64,000 nt of DNA from an uncultured Lachnospiraceae bacterium (GCA_930972465.1 CAKNHF010000014.1:1-64000); one strand, 5' to 3'; counted from the first letter of the stretch, positions 35,158-43,792 are shown. Numbers and translations: made by a program. The notes: a model not told the origin generated them from the letters alone.

Positions 35158-36268
35158 TCTGTATATTCTCCCATTCTTCTCTCAGTATTCTCAAAGACTC
35201 TTCTGCATATCTGCACATGTAATCCGGCACACCGCCATAGCTCCCGGTCTCCAGCAGAGCGCTTGCCGCACAGGTACGGCAGAGATGCCGCATATGGCAG
35301 GACGTGCACTTTGCATTCAAAAGGATCTTATGGGTCTCTTCCACAATGTATTTCCATGCTGCTTCAAAGCCCATATCAAACACAGACGCCGCAGGCTCGC
35401 TCAGGATCACACAGGGGCGCATCTCTCCCTGCCAGTTAATGGTAAAGGAACACTGACCTGCCATGCAGGACATGTGTCCCGGCGCAGATTCGACAGGTTC
35501 CGGGTGATCCGCTCTGTACACCGACTGCTGTACATACTGAGGAAACAGCTCAGGACCCATCTCCCGCTTCAGGGCATGGATCCTCGCCCGGGCCGCCTCC
35601 TCCGGATCCAGACGGGACTGCATGTTATAAGGCAGATCGCGTTCCCTCGTGGCAGGCATCATATATGTATCCACTCTTACAGGGATCCCCAGTTCTTTCT
35701 CGACATCCAGGAGTTTATCCAGATCAGCTCTGTTTGCCCGGGTAAGGCTGCCTCCCACCTTCACATCCACGCCATGTTCTCTGAGAAGACGGATTCCCCG
35801 CAGTGTCTTCTCATATCCTCCGGGATAATGGCACAGGCTGGCATAAGTCTCCTCATCTGTCCCGTAAAGCGTGATGTTCACCCTTCTGGGCTTATACTTT
35901 CCTAAAAAAACAGCCAGATCTTCATCGATCAGCGTCCCGTTGGTATTGATGGTGATGATCATTCCCATCTTTCTCAATTCCAGGTAGAGTCTTCTGAAAT
36001 CAGGATACAGGAATGGCTCCCCGCCTGTCAACAGTAAGAAAAGAACTCCCGCCTCCTTCATCTGTCTCCCGATCTCCAGCCACTCGTCCGCAGTACGCAG
36101 TTTCCCCTGCCTCTCCATCTCCTCCCGGCTGAGCCGGACATAGCACATGTCGCAGTTCATGTTGCAGAGAGGGAGAAGTTCGATACTGCCGTTGGCTGGG
36201 GTATAGGTGCGCCTAGCCTGGTCGAGAAGCATGCGTTCGACGGTGGTTGCGCCTTCTAATGGTTCCAT
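35132..36268 (-). CDS. Radical SAM/SPASM peptide maturase 1
   Basis: 378 residues. LLPLCNMNCDMCYVRLS holds the CxxxCxxC that binds the SAM cluster, TGGEPFLYPDFRRLY is the SAM-binding GGE, and the C-terminal SPASM region carries Cys residues (CMAGQCSFTINWQGEMRPC; CTSCHMRHLCRTC). SPASM enzymes install C-C, C-S or similar links in peptides via PqqD-type partners. AGGAG lies eight bases before the ATG. The precursor gene and a PqqD-like gene lie directly upstream with only a hairpin between. Confidence 0.88.
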   Translation of the reverse strand: MEPLEGATTVERMLLDQARRTYTPANGSIELLPLCNMNCDMCYVRLSREEMERQGKLRTADEWLEIGRQMKEAGVLFLLLTGGEPFLYPDFRRLYLELRKMGMIITINTNGTLIDEDLAVFLGKYKPRRVNITLYGTDEETYASLCHYPGGYEKTLRGIRLLREHGVDVKVGGSLTRANRADLDKLLDVEKELGIPVRVDTYMMPATRERDLPYNMQSRLDPEEAARARIHALKREMGPELFPQYVQQSVYRADHPEPVESAPGHMSCMAGQCSFTINWQGEMRPCVILSEPAASVFDMGFEAAWKYIVEETHKILLNAKCTSCHMRHLCRTCAASALLETGSYGGVPDYMCRYAEESLRILREEWENIQNGQDISDR

Positions 36269-36296
36269 AGGGTAGTCTCCTTTCGGGTGAAATGAA

Positions 36297-36325
36297 AATA
36301 GACCGGAAAACTGTTCCGGTCTATT
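36297..36325 (-). terminator. Intrinsic hairpin between precursor 1 and radical SAM 1
   Basis: Perfect 12-bp stem AATAGACCGGAA / TTCCGGTCTATT with a five-base loop, followed on the minus strand by TTTCATTTC. It lies 20 bases after the precursor stop. A weak terminator here would give more precursor than enzyme transcript. Confidence 0.7.
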
Positions 36326-36344
36326 ATAATTATGTAGTTAAATA

Positions 36345-36761
36345 TTATGATTTTGCTGTTTCCCAAGAATCCATGTTAAGGTTGGTGGTACAATGAACAT
36401 TGTTATTATAAGGTCCACGCCAAATAATAACTTTTTCGACGTCACCTGACCAGTACGGCACATAATAACCATCTAGGAATTCATCATCCGAATCCGCTTC
36501 GTGAGTAGTTCCACACGCATGATATCCGCCCAAACTCCTGTCTGCTTCCTGCCAGTGGCCACCCCAACCACCAACCCATTCTCCTCTAGTCTGCAGTCCC
36601 TCTACACCATTACTCTCTACATATACATTTCCGCTCTCTCCACCGCCAGCATCACAAGTAAAAAGATATGTCGTCCCACTATCTCCGCAAGCCGCTACAT
36701 ACTCATTCGCTTCAAACTTCTGAACCTCCGTCAGAGGTCTTCTCCAAACCTTTCCTTCCAT
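36345..36761 (-). CDS. Large precursor-like peptide 1 (NEYVAAC motif)
   Basis: 138 residues. The N-terminal 26 residues carry the shared leader-like pattern W6-P9-V13-Q14-F16-NEYVAAC (19-25). The rest is rich in Gly, Trp, Tyr, His, Asn and Asp with three further Cys (FTCDAGG, YHACGTT, NVHCTT). It lacks a signal peptide and a hydrophobic core, so export would need a dedicated system. A very strong ribosome site GGAGGAG lies five bases upstream, within the end of the PqqD-like gene. Flanked by a PqqD-like protein and a radical SAM enzyme, it is the expected substrate. The large 110-residue core is unlike most known RiPPs. Confidence 0.7.
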   Translation of the reverse strand: MEGKVWRRPLTEVQKFEANEYVAACGDSGTTYLFTCDAGGGESGNVYVESNGVEGLQTRGEWVGGWGGHWQEADRSLGGYHACGTTHEADSDDEFLDGYYVPYWSGDVEKVIIWRGPYNNNVHCTTNLNMDSWETAKS

Positions 36762-36763
36762 TT

Positions 36764-37126
36764 TTACTCCTCCTTCAATAGACCATACTTCAAATATTCT
36801 CTTATGAAATCTTTGATTCCCTGTTCCATCTCACCATCAGGATCAGAATACTCTTTTCTCGCCTCAGCGATCACATCTTCCTCTGTTCTTGGCTCCTGGA
36901 ACAATTTCCACAGAAAACTGCAGGTTTCATTCAGCGATATCACGCTGTTTTCAAATATTCCCGCACCGCCCACAGGCACCAGCACGGCTTCGCCGGCCAC
37001 TTCCCGCAACAGAAAATCGGGATTTGCTTTAAACATCCTGACGTCTCCCTCTTTTGTTCCTTCCGGAAGATACTCCTGAGATTCGAAACCGGAGAGAGCT
37101 TCGGATGACGTTTTCTTTCTCTCCAA
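36764..37126 (-). CDS. PqqD-like recognition protein 1 (with N-terminal extension)
   Basis: 120 residues. Residues ~31-120 (FLLREVAGEAVLVPVGGAG ... VISLNETCSFLWKLF) match the PqqD fold that binds RiPP leader peptides. The start is a TTG at 37126 with GGGGGAGG six bases upstream, so it initiates at a strong site. An internal ATG at 37036 is weaker. The extra 30 polar N-terminal residues (SSEALSGFESQEYLPEG) are not part of PqqD. The gene ends two bases before the precursor 1 ATG, implying coupling. Partner of radical SAM 1. Confidence 0.8.
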   Translation of the reverse strand: MERKKTSSEALSGFESQEYLPEGTKEGDVRMFKANPDFLLREVAGEAVLVPVGGAGIFENSVISLNETCSFLWKLFQEPRTEEDVIAEARKEYSDPDGEMEQGIKDFIREYLKYGLLKEE

Positions 37127-37164
37127 TATATTCCTCCCCCACTATCTTTCTTATGTACCTTATC

Positions 37165-37192
37165 ATAATATCACAATATCCTATAATGTCAA
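37165..37192 (-). promoter_or_regulatory. Promoter of the PqqD1-precursor 1-radical SAM 1 unit
   Basis: Near-perfect sigma-A type promoter on the minus strand: TTGACA (37192-37187), 16-base spacer, TATTAT (37170-37165) with an upstream TG (extended -10). Start near 37158, giving a ~32-base leader before the TTG initiator. Confidence 0.75.
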
Positions 37193-37316
37193 TGCTAAAA
37201 GACACGGTTTTTTCATGAAATATTCACAGTTTTTGGTCATTTTGGCATTTTCTTCTTGTATTTACCTGTATTTTACACTTTAACAAACTGTTCCCGGCAA
37301 TATATAGGGAGAAAAG

Positions 37317-37343
37317 CGCAGTGCATCTTCATATTTAACTGCG
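37317..37343 (-). terminator. Weak hairpin after PqqD2
   Basis: CGCAGT/ACTGCG stem with 15-base loop, then CTTTTCTCC on the minus strand, immediately after the PqqD2 stop. Six base pairs only, so modest support. Confidence 0.35.
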
Positions 37344-37351
37344 TCTTTCAT

Positions 37352-37660
37352 TTATAAATTATCAGCTCCCTGATCCATCTCCGGTATATCCTGCACAATA
37401 TCTCTGATATACAGTTCATGAAGGAACCCGTAAATATCGCGCCTTGCGATCTCTTCATCCACATCAAATTCATCCCGCACTCTTGCCACGATTTCTTCCA
37501 GATCAACCGCTGTATCCACCTGTTTCCATATAAAAGCTGCCGTATCTGTCAGGCGAATCATCCCGTTCAGTTGCTGTGAAGCAGATCCGGTAGGTATAAG
37601 AACCGCCTCCCCGGCAATCTCACGGAGCATATATTCACTGTTTGTTTTCATATTCTTCAT
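37352..37660 (-). CDS. PqqD-like recognition protein 2
   Basis: 102 residues. YMLREIAGEAVLIPTGSASQQ, LNGMIRLTDTAAFIWKQV and the acidic C-terminal helices define a PqqD/RRE fold, and the core resembles the PqqD-like protein 1 at 36.8 kb. Placed 12 bases after radical SAM 2, so probably translated from the same mRNA. Likely hands the second precursor to that enzyme. Ends with an acidic tail (DIPEMDQGADNL). Confidence 0.83.
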   Translation of the reverse strand: MKNMKTNSEYMLREIAGEAVLIPTGSASQQLNGMIRLTDTAAFIWKQVDTAVDLEEIVARVRDEFDVDEEIARRDIYGFLHELYIRDIVQDIPEMDQGADNL

Positions 37661-37672
37661 TCCTCCATAACG

Positions 37673-38776
37673 CTAAATGTTCTTTGCTTCGCAGAGCAGT
37701 CTCCGGTATTCCCGGGCATACCGGCACAGATATTCCGGAACACCGTCATACGCGCCGGTTTCCAGCCAGGCACTTGCTACACATGTCTTACATATGGGAC
37801 GCAGAGAACATTTCGAACACGTTTCACTTCCTTTAAGCAGTTTTGCTTCTTTTACCATCTTTTTCCACGCGGCTTCAAATCCGGTTTCAAACACCGGAAC
37901 AGAAGGTTCCTCTAATGTAACACAGGGGCGCATTTCTCCCTGCCAGTTGACGGCAAAAGAACAGTTTCCGGCCATACAGGTAATGCCAACCGGATAAACA
38001 GGAGCCCCCTTTTCTATCTGCATAAGCTTCTGTTCTATATATTCCTGGAACAGTTCAGGAAGCAGTTCCGATCTGATTGTTTCCAGCTCAGCTGCCGCCG
38101 CTTCTTCCGGAGCCAGCCTGGACTGCTGTTCAAAGGGCAGGCTTCTCTCGTGCAGGCCGGGCAGCATATAGGTATCCATATGCACTGGGACGCCGAGTGC
38201 TCTTCCGATATCATAGATTTTCTTCATATCATTCTGATTGCTCTTCGTAACGCTGCCGTTTATTTTAACATCTATGCCCCGTTCTTTCAGCAGACGTATG
38301 CCATAGATCGTTTTTTCAAATCCTCCCAGATAATGACACAATTCTTCATATGCCCTGTCATCCGCCCCGTAGAGTGTAATATTGATCCGGCGGGGTCTGT
38401 CGCTTTCAAAAAAATCCGCCCATTCCTCGTTCAAAAGCGTACCATTCGTATTGATCGTAAGGATCATTCCCATCCGCTTCAATTCTGTATACAGCCTTCT
38501 GAACTCCGGAAACAACAAGGGTTCCCCTCCGGTAAGAAGCAGAAAGAGAACTCCGGCAATCTGCATTTCCCGTCCCAGACGGATCCATTCATCTGCAGTA
38601 CGAAGACCGCCCTTCTTCTCTGTTTCAGAACGGCTGAGTCTGACGTAACACATGTCACAGCGCATATTGCAGAGGGGCAGAAGTTCCAGACTGCCATTGA
38701 TCGGACGCTGCGCGGATGCCGCCCGTCTCAGCATCATTTTTTCCACCGTATTGGTTTCCATCGGTAAAGGTTCCAT
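37673..38776 (-). CDS. Radical SAM/SPASM peptide maturase 2
   Basis: 367 residues, a clear paralogue of the first maturase at 35.1-36.3 kb (same NGSLELLPLCNMRCDMCY start of the SAM domain, same TGGEPLLFPEFRRLY). SPASM Cys positions: CMAGNCSFAVNWQGEMRPC and CSKCSLRPICKTC. The N-terminal 20 residues (MEPLPMETNTVEKMMLRRA) are alignable with maturase 1, so the start is well placed. Two complete maturase/PqqD/precursor triplets suggest duplication and specialisation. Confidence 0.88.
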   Translation of the reverse strand: MEPLPMETNTVEKMMLRRAASAQRPINGSLELLPLCNMRCDMCYVRLSRSETEKKGGLRTADEWIRLGREMQIAGVLFLLLTGGEPLLFPEFRRLYTELKRMGMILTINTNGTLLNEEWADFFESDRPRRINITLYGADDRAYEELCHYLGGFEKTIYGIRLLKERGIDVKINGSVTKSNQNDMKKIYDIGRALGVPVHMDTYMLPGLHERSLPFEQQSRLAPEEAAAAELETIRSELLPELFQEYIEQKLMQIEKGAPVYPVGITCMAGNCSFAVNWQGEMRPCVTLEEPSVPVFETGFEAAWKKMVKEAKLLKGSETCSKCSLRPICKTCVASAWLETGAYDGVPEYLCRYAREYRRLLCEAKNI

Positions 38777-38797
38777 AGTAAACTCTCCCTGAAATTA

Positions 38798-38886
38798 CTG
38801 GAAGTGCCAAAAGGCACATTCCAGGATTGTAAGCAGTCGCCAAGGTCTCGGGCAAGCCCAGGCTTTGGCTCGTCGCTATTGCAAAA
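38798..38886 (-). promoter_or_regulatory. Structured leader between precursor 2 and radical SAM 2
   Basis: Three nested pairings on the minus strand: GCCAAAG/CTTGGC around GGG-CTTG-CCC, and a stem CTGGAA(N)GTGCC/GGCAC-A-TTCCAG (38798-38824) just before the maturase ribosome site. Structure is visible but does not match a riboswitch I know. It may control maturase translation or simply be a weak pause. Confidence 0.4.
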
Positions 38887-38912
38887 AGAGGACCGAATAG
38901 TCTCGGTCCTCT
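38887..38912 (-). terminator. Intrinsic hairpin between precursor 2 and radical SAM 2
   Basis: Perfect 10-bp stem AGAGGACCGA / TCGGTCCTCT with a six-base loop, followed on the minus strand by TTTTTGC. Same position as the hairpin after precursor 1. Confidence 0.7.
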
Positions 38913-38959
38913 CTGAATTTATGTCGAATATGTAATTTCAGTTATCAATCGCACCGGGA

Positions 38960-39382
38960 TCAAGAACGGTTCGGATGCCCTTCAGCTGTCGCATATACCT
39001 TTCCTCTGTGATTCCATGTCCTTCCGTCTGAAGCAGTTGTTGTCCAGTAAATCGTCTCTCCTACTTGAACAGATGACACATTCCTTACTGTACTATAAGT
39101 TTCATCCGTATATATAGTGCAAACCAAATCTCCTAAACCGTCCGTACCTGTCTCGATCATACGGTCGCCCACATTGTCACCATTGTCATCAAAAATTACC
39201 TGATTAGAAGAATTGCCACAGTGATCCCATGCATGAGTTACTCCATGACTGTAATCACCTTGCTGCCATTCATAATCATTTGCCCAATCAACATCGCATT
39301 GCACCCCCCAACAAGCCGCAACATACTCATTTGCCTCAAATTCTTCAACCATCGCCATCGGGGTTCCCCATCTCTTCTTCAT
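38960..39382 (-). CDS. Large precursor-like peptide 2 (NEYVAAC motif)
   Basis: 140 residues from ATG 39382, which has GGAGG nine bases upstream. The frame runs 35 codons further with no site, and the added segment does not resemble the family. N-terminus: K3, W5, P8, V12, then FEANEYVAACWG at 15-26. The body has Cys 28 (GVQCDV), WDHCGN and LVCTIY, plus many Trp, Asp, Asn and Thr. It shares four Cys in total with precursor 1 but no long similarity beyond the N-terminal motif. Expected substrate of radical SAM 2 and PqqD2. Confidence 0.7.
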   Translation of the reverse strand: MKKRWGTPMAMVEEFEANEYVAACWGVQCDVDWANDYEWQQGDYSHGVTHAWDHCGNSSNQVIFDDNGDNVGDRMIETGTDGLGDLVCTIYTDETYSTVRNVSSVQVGETIYWTTTASDGRTWNHRGKVYATAEGHPNRS

Positions 39383-39689
39383 ATACAATATACCTCCATT
39401 CCATCTGCCTTCCTGAAAACTCTCTGACAAGCGTTGTACATCGTCTAGGATATTAAAGCTGAGTGTTATAGTAATAACGCGTTTCATAACAGCATCCGCT
39501 TTTGCACGGAATCAAAAGGCATTACAAATACATTTTTATTCTGTAAGTTTACACCTTAATTCGGAAAAAAGCAACAAATAAAATCAGATTTAACCTGATT
39601 TTCACAATTTATTCAAAACAGCAATGTAGCTTCCTTTACAGGGAAACTGCATTGTTTCGTCACATTCTTCACATATCTCACTGTGTCCC
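39383..39689. other. Gap upstream of precursor 2
   Basis: About 300 bases carrying the terminator of the NTP_transf_5 gene, a second short hairpin (AAAATCAG/CTGATTTT, 39580-39602) and presumably the precursor 2 promoter. I could not identify a convincing -35/-10 pair. No additional gene is supported. Confidence 0.4.
39622..39654 (-). terminator. Terminator after the NTP_transf_5 gene
   Basis: Long imperfect stem CAATG(T)AG(C)TTCC / GGAAACTGCATTG (39622-39654), followed on the minus strand by TGTTTTG. Lies 35 bases after the stop. Confidence 0.5.
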
Positions 39690-40943
39690 CTACTGAATAA
39701 TCTTATACTTCTTCATCAGATCCACCCTGTGATTCCCGATCTCTATACTCTCCATAGCGTCATTTCCGCCCATATTTTTCGATTCTTTCAGATAATTCCT
39801 GATTCTGGATGCCCATGCGGCCGGCAGGAGAAACGGATATTTCTTCAGATATGTATAAGTCCTCTCCATGTATTTTCTGTCCGGGAAGAGGGACTGGATC
39901 AGAGACGCTCCCGCTTTCTTCCCTTTCTTGTCCTCGGTCACGGCCTGGAGGGTGATGTTGCTGCTGTGTTTCCGGCTCATACTGGAATCTCCGAACACAC
40001 CGCCTTCCAGCAGATCCTCCAGAAGATCGCTTCCATCCGCTTCTATAGAACTCCAGATCTCCGGATAGCAGGCTTTCTCAGGATCGAAGGAAAGCTCTTT
40101 CTTTCCGATATCGAACAGAGACGCGGTAAATACATCCGCATGGATCTCTCTGCATTTTTCCAGGAGATACGCCCAGTCAATCTCCGCTCCGTGTGCCTCA
40201 GCATAGATCACTATGTCGCACACCTGGCGGATACCGAAACCGCTGTGAAGGAAATGTTTGAACGCATGGAGGATCAGATAGAGCAGATGGTCCGTATGGC
40301 ACATTGTGTACACCGGCACTCCATGTATCTCTTCCTGTATCTTCCGGTCAAAGACCCCTTCAAACAGACTGTTCAGGTTCCCGTATGCTTCCGACTCAGA
40401 TGAAAAGAGTTCTTTGTGAAGTTCAATATGTAACATTCCGCCCACTTTATAGAAGGGGACTTCGCCTTCTTCATCCGGATTCATGTCCGGCTCCAGCATC
40501 TCCATTCCGTTTGCGGCAAACACTTCGCTGCACCCTTTGAACTGCTCTTTGGGGATCAGCACATCCTCATCGCCGGAGCAGCGGTAATCCGGCTCCCGGT
40601 ACAGAGCTCTGCAGATCAGTCCCTTCACAACGACCGGCGTCAGGTTCTGTTCCAGAAGTTTTTTATACAGCTGAAGGAACTCTTCCGTCTTTCTGCTCTG
40701 CATCATGACCTGACGGATGACCTGTGTTTTGATCATCTGCACGGTCTCCGGCGGACACGTTCCGAACGCCGGGCACGCATATACTGTATCATAGATCATC
40801 GGGAGGATCTGATGATGCTGACAGAGTCTGAACAGCGTCTGCCAGTCCTCCGCGGACAGGCCCTCCTCCCATGTTACTTTCTTACCATTCAGGAAGCAGC
40901 GGAGCGCTTCCAGCATCTTCTCACTTATTGCACGTTTTCCCAT
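39690..40943 (-). CDS. NTP_transf_5-type nucleotidyltransferase-like protein
   Basis: 417 residues. VVVKGLICRALYREPDYRCSGDEDVLIPKEQF (~105-140) is the Gly-Asp-x-Asp nucleotidyl-transfer region, and GGMLHIELHKELF supplies the later conserved His. The C-terminal half is helical. Proteins of this family (PF14907) recur in lasso-peptide and other RiPP clusters with unknown substrate. Here it is upstream of precursor 2 and downstream of the LuxR gene, from which it is separated by a strong terminator. Confidence 0.75.
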   Translation of the reverse strand: MGKRAISEKMLEALRCFLNGKKVTWEEGLSAEDWQTLFRLCQHHQILPMIYDTVYACPAFGTCPPETVQMIKTQVIRQVMMQSRKTEEFLQLYKKLLEQNLTPVVVKGLICRALYREPDYRCSGDEDVLIPKEQFKGCSEVFAANGMEMLEPDMNPDEEGEVPFYKVGGMLHIELHKELFSSESEAYGNLNSLFEGVFDRKIQEEIHGVPVYTMCHTDHLLYLILHAFKHFLHSGFGIRQVCDIVIYAEAHGAEIDWAYLLEKCREIHADVFTASLFDIGKKELSFDPEKACYPEIWSSIEADGSDLLEDLLEGGVFGDSSMSRKHSSNITLQAVTEDKKGKKAGASLIQSLFPDRKYMERTYTYLKKYPFLLPAAWASRIRNYLKESKNMGGNDAMESIEIGNHRVDLMKKYKIIQ

Positions 40944-41137
40944 ATGTACCCTTCTTTACTTACTGCTTTATTTCTTCCGGTAATATTCTTCATGCATGAG
41001 TTCGAGCATCGCTGCCCTCAATGGTATTTTATACTAGTATTGTTATATATTTCCAGTATTTTCTTCCAGAAAATTCCTGCTGATCCGAAATCTCTTCTTT
41101 TTTCTGCCTTTCTTCGAAGTATGATTATGTTAGCACC

Positions 41138-41188
41138 AAAAAAAGAGCGGCGCCCCATACCGGAGTATGAGAGAATCCGCTCTTTTTT
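41138..41188 (-). terminator. Strong intrinsic terminator after the LuxR-type regulator
   Basis: AAAAAAGAGCGG / CCGCTCTTTTTT outer stem with an inner CATAC/GTATG helix. On the minus strand it ends in TTTTTTT and directly abuts the regulator stop codon. Efficient transcription stop before the NTP_transf_5 gene. Confidence 0.85.
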
Positions 41189-43567
41189 CTAATCCTGCAG
41201 TATGCCGGTTTCCCGCGCTTTCTGAACTGCCTGAATCCGGGTCGCTGCTCCCAGTTTTCTGTAAATGTTGTAAATATGGCTTTTTACGGTGGAGAGTCTG
41301 ATATTCATCTTTTCGCCGATATCTGCATTGCTGTATCCTTCTTCCAGATACCGCAGCACCATAAGTTCTGTAACCGTCAGCTTTTCCACCCGGTAAATAT
41401 TCTGCTGATCTTCCGTGAAATCAGGATAATGTTTCTTCTGCCGCCCCGCCTTTCTGATCATGTAGTCCAGCCAGTCTTCCGCCGGCATCTTCAGAACACT
41501 TCCGTACTTGTATCTCTTCTTTTTCTGAAGCTGTGGAGTCCGGGAGCCCTCCATCCATTTTCTGTATTCTTCCAGCAGGTCTGCTCCCCTTTTGCCGTAT
41601 CCTGTGTAAATCCTGACATAGCGGTACGGTCCGGCAGCCGCCAGCGATTCTGCCGTCGTCTTCAGAGCCTGGCCGTTCTCTCCCCTCTCGCGTTCGGCTA
41701 TCGCTCTCTGAAACAGCGCTTCTGCCAGCCACCTCCGGTTTCCGTTCTTTTCAAAATATGGGATCAGTGTCCTGAGAATGCTCTCGGCGTAAGCAAAGTT
41801 TCCCAGATACAGGTTGATCTTTGCCTCCGCGGTCATACAGAACCTGGTCTTTCCCTCCTCGTTCTCGATATCTCCGCCGGTCTCCCGGATCCATTTCATC
41901 AGATCTTCTTTCTCTCCCCATCTTGCCTCTGCAAGATAGAGCAGCGCCCGCGCGTTCCAGCGGCAGACCGGGGATTCTTCTCTTTCCAGTGACTCCGCCA
42001 GTTCCCGGATGTATTTCCGCACATGGTACTGAGGCGCGCTTCCGTCCGCAGACAGATAAGCCAGATACATTGTGCCAAGCCGGATCTGCCATGGGGTACC
42101 CTTCCCCGTTTCAGGCAGATTTTCCAGATTTCCTTCGCCTCTTATCGAAGCCGCGTCTGTCTGGAAATCATATTCCATTCCCGCCAGACGGTACTGGATC
42201 TGATTCTCCTCCGCCAGCCGCTCTTCCCACAGCTTCTGCCAGCCTGCCCGTTCCTTTTTCCCGCAGGCAAAGAGGTCCGAGAGATCCCGCAGTCCGCTCA
42301 GGTAGGACACCGACTCACCCAGAATGAAATACAGACGTACCGGATGTTGCGGATCGGTCTTTTCTCTGAGCAGCTCCATCCATTGTCCGGCAGTGATCTC
42401 AGGATCTGTATATGTCACGTTCAGATAGATCTCCGTTATCTTTCTGCGTTCCTCTTCTCCCTTCCGTTCTTCTGTCCCCAGGTTGTCCAGGTATCTTCTC
42501 AAGGCCTTCATCTGTGCAGTATCCTGGCGCAGGAAGGCGTCCATCCATTCAAGATAGAACAGCTCCGGAGTCCTGCTGTTTACTTCTGTCCGGGCCGGTT
42601 TATCATAATTCAGGAAGGGAACCTTGTCATAGTTCCGGATCAGACATTCCCTGTAAGCCTCTCTGTCCTGCAGGTACCAGCAGCAGGAAAGGGCGTCCTG
42701 CACGCGTCCGCGGGTCTCGTACCAGGCGATCGCTCTCCTGCAGAGTTCCGGAGATGCATCACGTTCCACCGCCATGCGGAGCGCAGGCTGTACGTGCCAC
42801 GATTCTTTTCCGGGGACATAGACCATAGCTCCGCGGACAAAGAGACGCTCTTCTGTCTCTCTGTCCGGCTCTTCCCAGAGTACGGATGAAAGTTCTTCAT
42901 TCAGACAGGGAAATGCCGCGCGTTCTCTCAGCATATTCCGTTCATCCGGGGGAAGCACATCCAGGATCTGATCCCGGATATACCCGCGTATCTCGTATCT
43001 GCTGCACAGCTCCCACACGCTCCACCGGCCGCCCAGCTGCCTTTCAAGCCGGATCAGCATGGCAATACACCCGGCCCATCCTCCTGTCATATAGTACACT
43101 TCCCTGTATCTGAGACTGCTCCGGCAGCTTTTCAGATAACGGTACGTCTCCGCCTCCGTGAACCAGAAGTTCTCCGGCATAACCTCTGCCATAATCCCGT
43201 TCCAGATGAATTCCAGAAATCCTTCCGGCATCATTCCGTCAACAGCCAGCAGGATCCGGTCCCCCTTCGGCATTTGCTGAATAAACTTCCAGAATCCTGC
43301 CGGCGACTGCGGATATCTGTCTCCTTCCGGTTTACGTATCAGATACCAGTTTGTGCTGTCCGGTTTCCTTCTGTCCAGGGCGCCGCCTGCCTCTATCTCC
43401 TCAACAGAACAGTAAACCGGATTGACTTCCGGATGCTTCTTCAGAAGAAGCCTCGCTGCGGTCTTTCTCCCGGTTCCGGGCATGCCGCTTAAACAGACGG
43501 CAAGATGTTCCTTCAGAAGTTCTTCTATACGGGCTGTCTTATCGATGATTACATTTCTGAGATTCAT
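41189..43567 (-). CDS. LuxR/MalT-like ATP-binding transcriptional regulator
   Basis: About 792 residues from ATG 43567 (MNLRNVIIDKTARIEELL). An ATG 16 codons earlier (43615) lacks a ribosome site. Walker A is GMPGTGRKTAARLLL near residue 30, a long helical repeat middle (TPR-like) follows, and a C-terminal GerE-type HTH (VTELMVLRYLEEGYSNADIGEKM, VKSHIYNIYRKLGA) ends the protein. MalT-type proteins respond to small ligands through the ATPase/helical part. Its position next to the RiPP-like genes makes it a candidate controller, though its 3' terminator isolates it as its own transcript. Confidence 0.83.
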   Translation of the reverse strand: MNLRNVIIDKTARIEELLKEHLAVCLSGMPGTGRKTAARLLLKKHPEVNPVYCSVEEIEAGGALDRRKPDSTNWYLIRKPEGDRYPQSPAGFWKFIQQMPKGDRILLAVDGMMPEGFLEFIWNGIMAEVMPENFWFTEAETYRYLKSCRSSLRYREVYYMTGGWAGCIAMLIRLERQLGGRWSVWELCSRYEIRGYIRDQILDVLPPDERNMLRERAAFPCLNEELSSVLWEEPDRETEERLFVRGAMVYVPGKESWHVQPALRMAVERDASPELCRRAIAWYETRGRVQDALSCCWYLQDREAYRECLIRNYDKVPFLNYDKPARTEVNSRTPELFYLEWMDAFLRQDTAQMKALRRYLDNLGTEERKGEEERRKITEIYLNVTYTDPEITAGQWMELLREKTDPQHPVRLYFILGESVSYLSGLRDLSDLFACGKKERAGWQKLWEERLAEENQIQYRLAGMEYDFQTDAASIRGEGNLENLPETGKGTPWQIRLGTMYLAYLSADGSAPQYHVRKYIRELAESLEREESPVCRWNARALLYLAEARWGEKEDLMKWIRETGGDIENEEGKTRFCMTAEAKINLYLGNFAYAESILRTLIPYFEKNGNRRWLAEALFQRAIAERERGENGQALKTTAESLAAAGPYRYVRIYTGYGKRGADLLEEYRKWMEGSRTPQLQKKKRYKYGSVLKMPAEDWLDYMIRKAGRQKKHYPDFTEDQQNIYRVEKLTVTELMVLRYLEEGYSNADIGEKMNIRLSTVKSHIYNIYRKLGAATRIQAVQKARETGILQD

Positions 43568-43757
43568 GGTCTTATATACTCCGTTCAGGATCTCTTCAGC
43601 ATTTCGGCAAGGCATTTCGCCGGCTTTATCTGTTTATCCGGCGTATCTGTCTCTCCATCTGAAATCTCTCCTACAAGTATGAACACAGAATCTTTCCTTC
43701 ATACAAAATATTCCTGCTTTATGGAAATCCCCGGCAGACAAAAAGGATCAGAAAACA

Positions 43758-43792
43758 GCTGCAGGAATGAAACCGTTTTCCATTCCTGCAGC
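43758..43792 (-). terminator. Hairpin after the third PqqD-like gene
   Basis: Perfect 12-bp inverted repeat GCTGCAGGAATG / CATTCCTGCAGC with an 11-base loop; on the minus strand followed by TGTTTTC. Between the PqqD3 stop (43816) and the LuxR-type gene. Confidence 0.6.

Noticed and set aside
42023..42889. 288-codon plus-strand ORF in the LuxR/MalT-like gene
   Set aside because: Antisense shadow in a high-GC coding region.
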